Shown here: in pieces, positions 23,168-36,283 of the stretch | Layout: every line of letters begins with the position of its first letter | How positions within the stretch are numbered: position 1 is the stretch's first letter | Assembly: GCA_035582835.1 (NCBI GenBank) | Contig: JAYKAV010000778.1 | Coordinates: 3,015,860 to 3,079,859 of the forward strand | Source: Phoebastria nigripes | Lineage: Eukaryota > Chordata > Aves > Procellariiformes > Diomedeidae | Reading direction: 5' to 3' | DNA: 64,000 bases | Notes under the pieces: generated by a model | Told to the model about the DNA's origin: nothing | Databases searched by the model: none | What the model saw: only the letters and a program-made list of their open reading frames with translations | Program-made: the position numbers and the translations under genes

Positions 23168-26100
23168 GTGGAGAATAATGCTACCTTTGGGCCAATGTTT
23201 TTAAACCTGAAGTTAGATTTCCACTCGGTTTAGACTACTTTCTTTCAGCATTTAAGTTTGAAAAGATTGTAAGTGGTTATGTTTACCTCAGGTAGTTGGT
23301 ATTCCATAGATACGAAAGGTGGACTTGATAGTGCTTCTTATTGTCACAGTTCTCCATCACTTTTTACTGTAAGACCTTATTTTCAGATACGTTTGTAGCT
23401 TTAAAATGCATGTGACCTTCCCTCCTTCCACTCACCACATACAGGGTGTCTCTTTTAGATATCTTTTTCCTGCTATTTCAGCTAAAATAGCTCAGCCATT
23501 TTCTGAAACTGAATTAAGGAAAAATTCTTATTACCCATGCTAATAAAATCATACAACCATTTAATCCAAATTATCTCATATCCTCTGTATGGTGGAGCAG
23601 AGGCATGAGATCAGAGGAACTATCTTTTGCCTGGGATGAGTTTTTTCCATCTTTATGAAATTTGCCTATCAAGTCACTAGTCTCTGAAAAATCTCATTTT
23701 ACAGACGTTTATTAGAAACATATGAAGTTTGGTAGCGGAAGTCTCTGAAAATGCCCTCGGCAGTAAACCTTCTCCAGAAATACAGCTTCTGAGTGAACTG
23801 TTGCTGTTATCACTCCTCCCCGCTGCAATTAATTTTCCTGCAGGGACTCAGACCATGGAGACCTCACAGCCTGAATTCCTTACTAGCTCTCTAAATAGCA
23901 TCTGCAAATGATACCTATGGTACCAGAAGGGAAGAGTCCATTGCATCCTGACCAGGACGACTGACCTTGGTTGTTCATGCTATTATCAGTTCTTGACTAC
24001 AGGACACGCTGAGACAGTAAAACATGGAGTGCTTAGGGCACTGCACTAATACAGAAAACTGAAGTGTCCTCTTGAATATGGACTACACAAAGCACAACAG
24101 AGACGCACTGAACTAATTTGCTATATCATGTTTAATTAAGTTCAAGATTTCAAGTCCATGTACTCAGAAGTACTTTTCTGGCTTTATGAAAAGTGAATTT
24201 AAGAAGGCTTTCCAGATGGGTGGCTGGCAAGATGAAACATTCAGGGTCTAATTTTAGTAGCATTGGATTCCTTTCTTTTTTTTTTTTTTTATTTTATTGT
24301 TTCTAGGGAAAGGAGGGAGGAGAAAAAAGGAAGTGTTCTGGCTTTTTTTTTTTTATTTTTTTGGAAGGAAATTAATTTTCTGTACTATTTTAATCATAGT
24401 GTTGAACATTATACAAGAACTTGGAATTACTAGAAGAGAAATTGTGCCCTTTCAGGAAATGAAAGGTCTTTTACTCAGCACTGTGTTTAGATATATAGCA
24501 AGGATGGGTAATTAAGTAGTGATAGGTGCTCACTTACCAACCATAGAACATACAGATCTCACCACAGCATACACATGAAAATACTCATGTATCATGCATT
24601 CAGATTGCCTTTAGTAGGTACCTCTTCACATTCCATAGTTACGGCATCTTTATTTCATGTTGTGTCATAACAAATGGGAAGATAACCTCACTTTTCTGCC
24701 CGTTCATCTTTCTTTTCTTCACTCAAATTCTTAAACAGAAAGTGATAAACACGGCAATTTTAGTATTGGAGGAAACTGCCATTTTTTTTTTGACTCCATC
24801 TTTCTTTTAGGGATATTTGTCAGGCTCCATTTTCTTTATACATGTGAAAAGAATGCAAAACATAAACCCTGCTGAATCATATTTTCTAAGCCATTTTTGT
24901 CATCTTTGTTGTTCTCATCTGCTTGGTTTTCAATTTGTCTTTTTAAAATGTCATGTCCCAAACTGAATCCAGTCAGTCCTGCTGTTGAAGCTTGAGCATT
25001 GCTGAGCAGAGCAGAAGGATTATTGTACTGGTTTGACACATGCTGTTACTGTTAATATAATCAAGTGTAGCATTTGTCCTTTTTCAGTATAAGCATCTTA
25101 TATTTGATTCTCAAGCAATTTATGACTTAACATATAATAACCATATCTGTCTTTGTAGGAATGTTCCTTGGCCCACATTTCTCATAAATATTTGCTTTAG
25201 GTTCAATATTCACTACCATTGCAATTTTTTGGACTGTAAAAAAATATATTTTAAAAAATACATATAAAATACATTAGGCAATGGAAAACTAAGGCAAAAG
25301 CAGTCTCTGTGGCAGGGAATATGCAGAGAATATGTTACAGGTTAAAACAAAGTTTTAAAAAATGGTAAATAAAATACACTCTGAAAGGCCTAATTCAGGT
25401 GTGATTTAAAGGTCCCCACCAGAGAGAGCTGTTTATCCAAAGTACCAGAAGCAGTTTGGAATTACGAGGTGGTTGTAAGTAGATGCAGAAAACTGAGGAG
25501 CAGAGGATCAGATAAGAGACTCCAGAAAAAAAGGCGCAACTAGGTTAGGTCATGTAGTACGCAAGTTGCAAGTTAGTTAAGTTCAGGTGAAAAGACACTC
25601 CATAGAAATAAGCTTAGCAAGTGCTCTTGACTGAAAAGAGAGCTCTGCCCAGGAAAGCTATGGCCTGGCACTAGGGAAGGGTACTGGGTAAATTGAGGAA
25701 TGCGAGTAACTGGATGCTAAATCCCTCAGCATAACGGGGGTAAATGCTTCTCCATTCACTTTTATATGTACAGAATTAGTGAGTCTCAGTTCATCAATCA
25801 GATACCTGATGTAGATCAGTTACAGTCTTTTTTTATGGCAGATCAGCACCCCAAAGATAATTTTTTTCATTGTTGTTTAATGAATCTGCAGTAACTTGAT
25901 TGTCGTGGAGAATACAGATAGCCATGAGTGCCAGCATTTTAATCATTCTGACATACTGCAGCAAAATGCAATGCTATTGTTATTAATTCAGCAAAAATAA
26001 ACACAGTAATAGTGACATTTGAAATAGAAAGGACAGTAGACACTTAGTGGTAGAGTGCAAAAATTTGCTACCAAGATGTCTTAGCTATAGATACCACCTA

Positions 26101-28371
26101 TTGAGTGTTGAAATTGATTTTGAAATCAATAGTTGAAATAAATGGAAACTACTACTCCAGATCAGTTTACTTTTTCACTACCAAATGGACATGTAGCCAT
26201 GCACTCTGCTGCAGATGTCAGTAATGTGATAGATTGACACTGCAGTAGGAAGGGAAAGGCTAAATTAACTTATTTTGGATATTAAATGCCATATGCCTGC
26301 CTGATGGTTGTTTCTTTTTTTACGTCAGGAGAAGCAGTCTTGGGAAACCCACATAAGACACTACTATAACTTACGTTGTCATAGTATCTAGCTAACCCAA
26401 CAGGTCAGACTCCTGCTGTGGTATACACTGTACATACAAGTACTCTCTTGGATTCAATCTATGTAAATAAACAAAAGTCTACATGTTTTAATTTCTGCTA
26501 AATCTTCCAGTCAGTGATCTTTTCACCTTTACAATAAACCAAATATTTTGCCTTCTTAATACGTAAGTTCTAAGGATGCAATAGTCTGTTGTCTGTTTTC
26601 TGTTTTCTCTCCTGTGACCAGGCTGACCAACTTTCACATCTTCCCAGAGAAAAAAAGAGTAGAGCTCTTCAAGTTCCCGTTGCCTCTCAGAGCAGACTAG
26701 ATACAGTTTTACTACTTCCTCTGCAGATCAGAGAAAAAAAAAAAATCTTTCCTGAGATCCTCTGAGTTCAAAGTGGAAGGTCAAGAATATGTGCTAGGCA
26801 GGGGAAGGTAATAAGACAATCAAAGCTCGCAGATGTTAAAAATATCAGGAAATCAGAAATATGAAATAACCAGTCATTGACTGTTATTAATGAAAATTGC
26901 CTAGTATTTACTTTAATGTGGTTAATCTCAGTGAAAGACATTAGCTGGAATATAATGTAATTAATGCATGGATCCACCCATACGTGGAGCCTTGGATAAT
27001 GTTTCTTGATTTTGTTTGCTTTTATCTATCTAACCTACTTCTACCATCTCTGCAATATTTACTTGTAAATGCTGAAATTAATTATTCTCATACCATAAAA
27101 AAAAGGAAAAAGGATTGTCCTCTCTCTGAAACAGCCCTACTTTTAGGCAACTGGGAGTTGAGCCAGATTATCTTTAATTGTTTGAATAGCCTTCTTGGCA
27201 TCCTTTTACCACTTCCGTGGGTAGAGTGAATGGTGTTTGAGATCCAGCTGTAAAACGCACTGAGCAGCCCCAGTTCCCATTGTGTGCAAAATCCTTACGC
27301 TTGTTTTTAAAATAATCCAGAATGGCAATTCTACAGTAGCTCCCCTGTGGGCACTCTGATTCCATGCTAGGAATGTTTTTGTTCGGACTAAATGTTGGGG
27401 GTTAGTGGAGAACAGCTATTAGACTTGAAATCTACTCCCTAATTTATCTCATAGTGGCTTCCAGCTGCAAACAAGCCCGTATCATTCCTTATTCCTCATT
27501 TGTACAAACTCCTTCTGCAAGAGAAGTCAAGAGAAGTTCGCTTGAATAAGAACAGGTTAAAATCTCAGAATGTAGATTATTTCTCTGAGTTGTGGGCACT
27601 TGGCACCTTGCAGGATTGAGCCTATAGGCACTTATTTTTTCTTCACATTCAGACAAGTTTTCAGTTCCTGAAATGAGACTGAATACCGTATAAAAATGAA
27701 TGCTCAGTATTTCTGTTGCTGTAATTCTATTAGAGAAAGTGGCTGACATATGAGGAAAGCCAAATGTTACATTAACACATTAACTAGTCCTAGCACTATC
27801 AAACTTCCCTTACTTTTCATTATAAAAGTAGTGAAGTCAGCTTTTTATGGCAGTTATCAGCATTATGGAATGAGGGATAAGACATCTACTAAATTCTCTG
27901 TTGGGCCATTTTCTCTAGGTGAATTTTAGGATAATGATTTCAGCAGAGAAGAAGAATTCTTGAGAGCAAAAACCCCTCATAGCAGTGTATTCAGTTTGAT
28001 TTCAGTGGGGAAGAAGGTGCATGTAGACTAGGAAAATGGGCAAGCACAGGGGATTTGAGAGCTGTCTTTTGTTCTGTTGTACACTGATGTGTAGCACAGT
28101 GGATTTTTGATCCCTGAGGTGGCCTTCACTGCAATGCTATGGACTAGAGTAAAAGCACTGAAAGTACTGAATTATAAAAATGCTTATTTCATGACTAGAT
28201 GGTACCTCTATGGTGAAAAAGCCTACCCATGGGGCTGGGACAGCTTTGTTTCTCTTCAGAATCTTTCTTTGAATCCTGTACCCTGAAGAAGACCAAAGGA
28301 GAGCGGAGGGACCCCCACTCTTTACCCTTCTATCTGCTCTAAGCTTCTCATCTTATTACGGAGCACATTGA

Positions 28372-28395
28372 AATGCCATTCCTTAGAATGGCATT
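28372..28395. repeat. Perfect 10-bp inverted repeat with 4-base loop
   Basis: Arms AATGCCATTC (28372-28381) and GAATGGCATT (28386-28395) are exact reverse complements around CTTA. Pairing does not extend convincingly into a longer miRNA-like stem. The function is unknown. Confidence 0.8.
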
Positions 28396-30507
28396 GTATG
28401 TTGTGGTATTCCTTTTATTTCATGGCATTTGCCAAGGCGTGCTGTCGATGTGTTTCTCCAAGTCAATGCTTCCATGTGCTAAGAACCATGCAAAAGTAGT
28501 GCAGTTTGCCTCTTACTGAATTATTCACAGAACCAGACAAAAGCAAGTTTGTCCCATAACCCTAATCAAAATACGTATTTCTGTCTCATCTTTTAAGCCT
28601 TTGCCCTGTGGAAAATCTTTCTGAGGAAAGGCTAACAGTGAGTCAAGGCTCCTCTACCTCCCATGCTGCGAGCAAGGGATTTGCATACAAAGGGGTCCAT
28701 CTCATAAAAAGATCCCAGAACAGTCAAGCACTCTGCTATGGCAAGAGAAACCTGGGGAAATCATGTAAGGTCAGGTGAATTATTCTGACATATAGGCAAA
28801 AAAATTTATTGGTGTAACTTACAAAAAATACAAACAAATCTGTGCTGCATGCCCAACCACTGGATTACACGTGGCAATGTCTATGGTCAGTAATGAGTGG
28901 GTAAACACTGTTGTGGGTGAACGAGTAATAAATCTCCATCTGAATTGATTACAATTTTACTGTATACAAAAACCCATATTAAGTTTTTTATAATTTTAGG
29001 TTTTGTATGCCCAATCAAAATTCTGCCTTGTGATTATGGTGAAAGATAAAATTTTATGATAAAGACCAAAAGTGAGAAATCTATGTAAATCTATTTATGC
29101 AAATATTCTGATTTTGGTTACATTAACCATTTAAACCTCCAGGTTTTAATGGAAATCTATGTAAAGTTAAAAAAACCCCAAACACCTCAATGGCGGAGGT
29201 TAAAAATCATGCTGAACCTGGACATACTGTCCAGTTGCTGTACTATTGCTTTGTATTATTCAAGATTAAGAATAAAGTGACTTAGTTGCATTCTGGCACC
29301 GTGAATTTCTATTTTAGTCGGGTACAGGCTAAATGTGCTTTAACTACCCAATACAAGCTGGAAACTGAGGCTAACCTCCATTTTGCTCTCAGAGGGAAAA
29401 GCTGATACTTTCACGTGTACTCTTTGAAAATACGTATGTTGTTATGGGATATATTTTAAGTCTCCTTATATTGGACATTATTATAAGTCTTTACCTGCAG
29501 GATACTCCCTGCACACATTTTAAAATGAGGATATCATGAAATACACTATAATTCTTTTTTTTTTTTTTTTCTGTCAGTAAAACTTAAGTTGCATATAGTG
29601 TCAATTTGGGTTACAAACTATGAGTTGAAATTTTTTTTAGATTGTGATTTAAATAAATCTTTCACCATTAAATTCAGTGTACTTTGAGGAGGGGTTATAA
29701 CAAAATGAGAGTGAGTTATAAGGTAGAAATTCATAAAAGACTTCTTTGGTGTTTGGGAGTCCTGTGCAAGCAGCTAAAAAAGTCTTTGGAACAGAACCAA
29801 TCTTTCTGTGAAAGCCTTATTGATTACACAGAGAAAAGTCTATTTTAAACACTTTCATAGCACTGTGTTGCCTGAGGAAGCAAAATGTATTACACTTAGA
29901 TTATGAACTTTTTGTTTATGAACTCAGCTGTCTTAGTGGACAGCTGGAAGAAACTAGCATTATTATTTCTTCTGTCTATAAAGCAGAGTTTTTAAAAAGC
30001 CCATATTTTTCCCATCTGTGTACTGCTGCTGTTTTCAAAAACATACGTAGCGTGAAGTGGTTTGTCATGTGCTCCAGCTGGACCCAGTGCATGCTGCTGC
30101 CTTCTGGAATGGTTTTTCAGGACAGGCAGCTTCTCAGGTCTGGACCCTTGGGGCAATGTGTGTACCACACACCTCTAATGGATAAGAGCTGGGCTGTAGT
30201 CTCTGATTAGTATTTTTGTAATTACTCCAGTTGCTTCAGGCATTTATCTAGCTGTAGGCGATTTAGTTGTGTTAGGAGAATGACTCAGATATATCTATGG
30301 TTAAATAAGCTGTGAAATAAGCTACCCAAATAACTATCGCTCATCAGTGTGAATGCTGCTTTATACAAAGAATTTCCGCTTCTCTTTGACCTAAGGAAAG
30401 GTCTAAGCAAGAAAGATGAGGGAGAAGAGAGTGAGTACTTCTCTTTTCCTTTACTTAAGATGGATGAATGTTAGGCTGCAGTTGAGGATAATCTGAATTT
30501 GGAAGGT

Positions 30508-30529
30508 GCCTTCCCTTGCAAGGGAAGGC
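30508..30529. repeat. Perfect 22-bp palindrome
   Basis: GCCTTCCCTTG is followed immediately by its exact reverse complement CAAGGGAAGGC, with no spacer. Each half contains a CTTCCC/GGGAAG block. It sits in a locally less AT-rich 300-bp interval (about 30.45-30.76 kb) that has no other recognised feature. Confidence 0.85.
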
Positions 30530-30985
30530 TGCAAGAAATCTCCACCAGATGGGGAGAATAATAGATGCTGGTGCTGGCAGGGGGTAGGAAAAGAGCAGGG
30601 AAGGGCATGGTGAAGCTCAGAAAGAGCACAGTGTCTCAGCCTAAACCAGCAGTGGCTGTGAAACTTGTGGGCAGCACGGGTCATCTCTGCATGCGGTGTT
30701 TGAGATTGGAGCCATTGGGACTGAACTAATTCTTGGAGACCAGAAAAGGTGAATTGCATGTATACTATGTGTTCACATATTTCTTTTTGTCTCCAGGGAT
30801 GGGCCTGACATTTGGCATCTCATTGAGGGTGAAATGATGTGACCTGCTTGTTCTAGCACTGGGTCTTTTTTCAATTTGTGCTCATCTGATCAAGCCAGCT
30901 GAAGTTGGTACCTGTAAGTTCTTTAACTCCCAGGAACTGTGCAGTTGATTAAATTTACTCAGAAACAACATCTTCAAACAACACT

Positions 30986-31008
30986 TCCCCCTCCGCCCCC
31001 CCACCCCC
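30986..31008. repeat. C-rich run with minus-strand quadruplex potential
   Basis: A 23-base block of C-runs (C5, then CTCCG, C7, A, C5). On the minus strand it gives four separable G-runs of at least 3, compatible with a G-quadruplex. Confidence 0.65.
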
Positions 31009-34000
31009 AAAGGCTCAAAGCACATAGAGAAAAGGGTGAAAATGATAAAAAGCCTTACTTACTTTCACCTAAATTTTTCCTTGGAGCTTACAGTTCTTTT
31101 CACTCCAGCTGACCCTCATTTCTGCTGTGAGAAACAGACTGTGCTGTGCACAGCATGTTTTCTCTGTCCTCTTGTAATACCTTGCCAGGCTGACAATTTT
31201 AATGTCTCCTTGGAAATTTTTTTAGCAACAAAATAGAAAAGGATGTGAGAAAGATTTCTTGCCTGTAGTATCAAAAGTAAGAGTATGCTCATTTGTACAA
31301 CAGTGCTAGATAGTTACTCTTTTACCAGAGATTTAAGTCTCATACAAGTTGTGGACAAACACATAGAAAGACTGAGAAAATGCCTCAAAGCACTCACAGT
31401 TCTATTCTCTTTTACTCAGCCGCTCGTTTCAATATAACTCAGCTTTAGCAGTAGAATTCTGGCAGGTTATCAGGCATTCAAGTACATTAAAGTTCTTTCT
31501 TAGGAAGGTTATTTTTTTGTTTTTGTTTTTTTTCTGAAACAGAAGAAGATTGTAGGAAGATTTACAGGGGAGTTAAGTAATAATGAAATGATAGAATAGT
31601 TATAAAATAAACAAACTCCCGAGATTTAAGATCTAGGCATACCAACTTTCATGAGATTCTTGTTAGCTGTGAACTTGCATTTTCTATGATAGTCTTACAG
31701 AAGTATGTTTAAAATATAAAACATTTAAAACATTCCAAAAATAGTGTGTTAGGTTTAGCACTTTTCTCTGTACAAGTATTAGTCAAAATTAATCCAAATG
31801 TTTGCTCTTAATATGAACAGTAAGGGTTTGTAAAAATTGCTGCAAGTGTAGCAAACTGCATGATTGGATGAGTGGGAACTGTTTTTTTTCCTCAAAATGG
31901 CTTTGCCTAGATGAGTTTCTTACCAGCAGAAGCTCAGTGATGACTGTGCACTGGTATACCTTAAAGCAGTAGCCACACTTAAATGTTCAGGAGAATTTCC
32001 AGAACCTCTGTAGTGGGCAGTGTGGGAATCATTGATTTTAGGGAAAGATTACTCCTGATTTCAATTAACTAGCATTTTGAATGATTAAAAAAAAGTGCAA
32101 TTCTGTCTTACCAAATGGACTGTTTGTGTTTGCTTTCTGGTATAAGTGTATTTGGTGAAACTGTTAATTTTATTAAGCTCTGTGGCACAGAACCTGCAGC
32201 TCACAAGAGTGGGCTGACTCAAGTGTTTTGAAACTATCTTGCACTCTTCTGATTTTTGGTTTGCTCCTAGTTGTGAAGTACCCCTCACTGTAATTCAGAT
32301 ACCTTTACACAAGCACTATTGGATCAGTGTGAGACGAGTAATAGAGGGAAGCACTCTAGATAGACTCTGGATGCTGCTGTCCTTAGAAGATGTTTCCATA
32401 TGAGACAGCCTCTCAAGAGTGACTACCTTCTTTCTATAGGAGAGTAATTCTCAGATGTGTTCTACTACTTTGAAAGAAAGAACTGAAACATAATAGGTAA
32501 TATTATTATTGAGTCCCTTTTGGAATCTAGCCCAACTGCTAGACAGTGAGATAATTATCACAATGGGCTTCACAGCTTAAGTTTGAAAAAAGAAATTATG
32601 TGAACCAGCTCTCCTTCTGTGGATATCCCATTTTTCTTACAGCATGATAGAAGCTGAATAAAGGTCCCAGATCCACTTTTTAGTAGAGCTTCTTTTAGGT
32701 TCCTCTCTCTTGTGGGTTCTTTTTTTTATTTTTCTTAAAGACCACTGAAGCATTATTCTACTCTTGATCCAAAGGCCCCTGAAGTTAATGGAAAAGTACT
32801 CTCTGCCTTTGGGTTTTGATTTGCACAGCATATATTAAGCCATTTCTGAAAGCATTCTCAGCAGTGCTAGCTGGTAATCTGTGAGCAGTATTATATAGGA
32901 ATACAGTCAGTTCAGTTTGGAAATACTCATATAAATACTCATATATTCTGAGCATTGCCATTTCTATAACTTTCATTCTGAATAAGAAGACACTGCAATG
33001 TCACATTTTGGGGAGCCAACTGTAAATTCTGCTTTTTCTGCTTTTTTACCATTAACTATATTAGCTTCCACTACTTTATGTCATTTTGCAAAGCAGTCTA
33101 AGCTCCAAGAAATCTATGTTTCCTTTAAAGGTACCTCAATTTAGAACTTGCCAGGTACTTTATATCTGCTGAAACAGTGCTCTGTGAGTAAATATGGGCC
33201 TCGAAAATTAAATAAATGTTTGTGATCTTTAAACAATTTACCTTAATTCGAGGTTTCTGGCTGACAAGGACACCTGATTTATCTGTGTTGTCTAAAACTG
33301 CACTACCTGAAAGGATGAATGGTATTGACAGCTTTAAATTGTGCTGTTTGGTTTTACTGAATTTTAATTAAAAAAGAATTGGAGTTCCCGCAAGTAGTCA
33401 CTGGGAAGGAAGATTATATTAGTGAAAAATCGTGTGGGTAATTTACAAATACACCTACAAATACCAGCCAGACATTTTCGGTGCAAACTGGATTCTTCAG
33501 GCTACGTTAGTCGAATTTAACTTAATTGACCTTCATCTATCTGTTTTGCATAATGTTAATCTTCTTTTTAGGCTTTAACAGACTTTAACAACCAGACCAG
33601 AAAATACGTGTTTCTGCACATAGGTATATGAACAGTTGCTATGGGCTAGCTGCAGCTTTGAAAATGAGGTATGTGCTGACAAGGAATGATAACGGCTTAA
33701 ATTCCTCTTCTGAGCCTTTCCTGCTGCTTCTGTGCTTACGGAGAGAAAGCATGTAGTTTTGAAAAAGAAGCATCCCACTCCCTCCCCAATGCCTGGGATG
33801 TAGGAAATGGGCAAAAAGGGGTTTTACCCTTTGTCACCTACTTTCTGCTCCTTGTAACTCAGTTGGCTCATTCACAGAACTGCATGCACTAATCACATGT
33901 TATTGCCCCAAAAATATGAGAGCAGAATGTGGCATCCCCGGAGCCACTCTGTGCAGCAGAACTGATTCAACTTTATATTCTGTGCAGATGTGAGCCTCAA

Positions 34001-35703
34001 ACTTTGGTGATCTAGTCTTTAAGATTTTCTGTGTCTTCTCTACATCAGTTTTTATCAAGAAATGCTCCAAAGTAATTACTCTCAGATAGTATTTTTTGTT
34101 CTATTTGTAATATTAAAATTTCAGGTTAGAGTTTGGTTTAGTACTTCTAAGTAAGCAATGGCATGCATGCTGTGATTAAAAAAAAAACAGATTCAAGAGA
34201 TGAGGAGCAGTAATGTAAATAGTAAAGTAGAAGAAAAAAATGGTTCTTGGTTTCTCTCTGAAAGTTTACTTAACTTTTTGTCTGGGCAGACTTTTGATAG
34301 ATTCTAACTATGTAACTGTAGAAATAAAACTTACTTTTATCTGCATGTACTATTAGCAATGTGGTGGTGAAAGCTTGCTTGCTCCCCTCACCTACCATAT
34401 CACCACACTAAATTATTTTCAACACATAGCAGCCTAGATCTTCCAACTGAGTATAAATTTTATGTAGCCATGCCAATTTATGCAAACACTTAAAAAATAA
34501 TTTCAAAATTAAGTACATGCTTCATTAGTCTGATTTGTAGGAAATGGAGAATTAACAATTATAAATAGAATGCTTTAAATACAGCTTAATTAATTCCATG
34601 TGTGAATGCATTAGCTAAATATGGTTCTGCTATTATAAAAATAATGCTTTAGATAAGCTAAATCGGCATCTTTTTACCTCATCTCCAGTATCTTTGAAGC
34701 TTGCCTTCTCTCGGCGTCTTCATTCGTAGTGTCATTTCCTTGCTACTGGGTGTAAGGCAGTCTTTTGAAGACTGAGCTCATGATTTTTAATTGTACACTT
34801 GGGGGCACATTTTCTTAGTTTGGCTAAATCTCATGTCTTTTGTTATATTAGGCTTATCTGAGAAACCAGTCTCATAAGAGTCTCTCCTCACCCACAACAA
34901 GTAACGTCCATCCCCTGGTGACCCAGGGCGTGCTTCCTGGCCTTGGAGGTTGGGTCACAGCTGCAGCTTACAGCTCTAAGACCAGAGACTGTAGTACGTG
35001 GAGAACAACACAGTGTTTGTATACAAAATACATAGAATGATCAAAAATATGNGCCAAGTTCCCCTTTGGGCAGCTGGGTTCAAGGAACAGAAAACTCTGA
35101 GGTCATTGGTTTTATTACAGAAGTTGTTTCAACCTCAGTGCTTCCTGCGGGAATTAATGAGGACACTGGCATCTTCAAGACACCTCATCTCGTGTAGTTT
35201 GTTAATGTTTTAAAAGATGTTCCTTGGGATCACAGGTAACATCATCTGTGTGAGAAGAATCTGGACTTTGTATGAAGTTTGTTGTTTTCTCTGCTCCGAG
35301 GCAGTAACACATTTCCTTGGAACCAACAGCTTGGTTTTCAAATTTCAACTTTGATGTTTCATTTAGAACATCAAAAACAAACCCCTTGAATTAAAACAGA
35401 ATTGACATCCTTGTGCAAACCTTTGGACAGACTGATTACAAGTGCCATTGGTTGGCTCTTTCAGCACTGAAAAACATTCTCCTGTCGCATGCTGATCCTG
35501 GGATGTCCATACTGACAGTAATCTGTCAGTTTGCCAGCTGGCCTCATTCACAGGTTGAGTCAATTTGTGCTTGATAGGGAGATAGATTTAGCTCACTTCA
35601 GTGTTCCCTCAATCTGAGGGTATAAACTTGTTCAAATCTGGTCACAAAATTCTTCTGCTTGTGTTGAATACCTACATTTCTGATACATACTTGCGTCAGA
35701 AAT

Positions 35704-36283
35704 AGTGTGGCCAGCAGGACTAGGAAAGTGATTGTCCCCCTGTACTCAGCACTGGTGAGGCCGCACCTTGAATACTCTGTTCAGTTTTGAGCCCCTCACT
35801 ACAAGAAAGACATTGAGGTGCTGGAGCGTGTCCAAAGAAGGGCAATGAAGCTGGTGAAGGGTCTGGAGAGCAAGTCTTATGAGGAGTGGCTGATGGAATT
35901 GGGGTTGTTTAGCCTGGAGAGAAGGAGGCTGAGGGGAGACCTTATTGCCCTCTACAACTACCTGAAAGGAGGTTGCAGCGAGGTGGGTGTTGGTCTCTTC
36001 TCCCAAGTAACAAGTGATAGGATGAGAGGAAATGGCCTCAAGTTGCACCAGGGGAGGTTTAGATTGGATATTAGGAAAAATTTCTTCACCAAAAGCGTTG
36101 TCAAGCATTGGAACAGGCTGCCCAGGGAAGTGGTGGAGTCACCATTCCTGGAGGTATTTAAAAGGTGTGTAGACGTGGCACTTAGGGACATGGTTTAGTG
36201 GTGGACTTGGCAGTGTTAGGTTAACAGTTGGATGTGATGATCTTAAAGGTCTTTTCCAACCTAAATGATTCTATGATTCTATG
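35704..36283 (+). mobile_element. CR1 LINE, 5'-truncated, with 3' tail
   Basis: The best-preserved retrotransposon here: the last part of CR1 ORF2, a short 3' UTR and the terminal octamer repeat. One frame is open from about 35704 to 36198 except for a TGA at 35788-35790. There [20 protein letters not shown] replaces the usual [16 protein letters not shown]. Downstream it reads [36 protein letters not shown], then [20 protein letters not shown] and [13 protein letters not shown], all diagnostic of the CR1 reverse transcriptase C-terminus, ending at TAG 36196-36198. The 3' UTR has AAAGGTCTTTTCCAACCTAA and ends with two exact ATTCTATG units (36268-36283). The 5' truncation is normal for CR1 and comes from incomplete reverse transcription. 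A single stop and few differences from recalled consensus suggest a fairly recent insertion. I do not assign a subfamily. Confidence 0.95.

Larger units (their letters stand above)
22436..35703. other. Unassigned AT-rich noncoding sequence
   Basis: A 13-kb stretch with no gene that I can defend. It contains A/C tracts at 23.13 and 29.17 kb, T-runs at 24276-24290 and 29555-29570, an isolated exon-like frame on the minus strand at 24.84-25.05 kb, perfect inverted repeats at 28372-28395, 30508-30529 and 35511-35530, and a C-rich run at 30.99 kb. An interval near 27.59-27.64 kb has a GGGCACTTGGCACC-like string reminiscent of old amniote repeats, but it is too short to name. Confidence 0.5.

Noticed and set aside
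35818..36198. A 126-codon open frame that looks like a protein gene.
   Set aside because: It is the CR1 reverse-transcriptase C-terminus and is annotated as part of that LINE, not as a host gene. The minus-strand frames over it are shadows.
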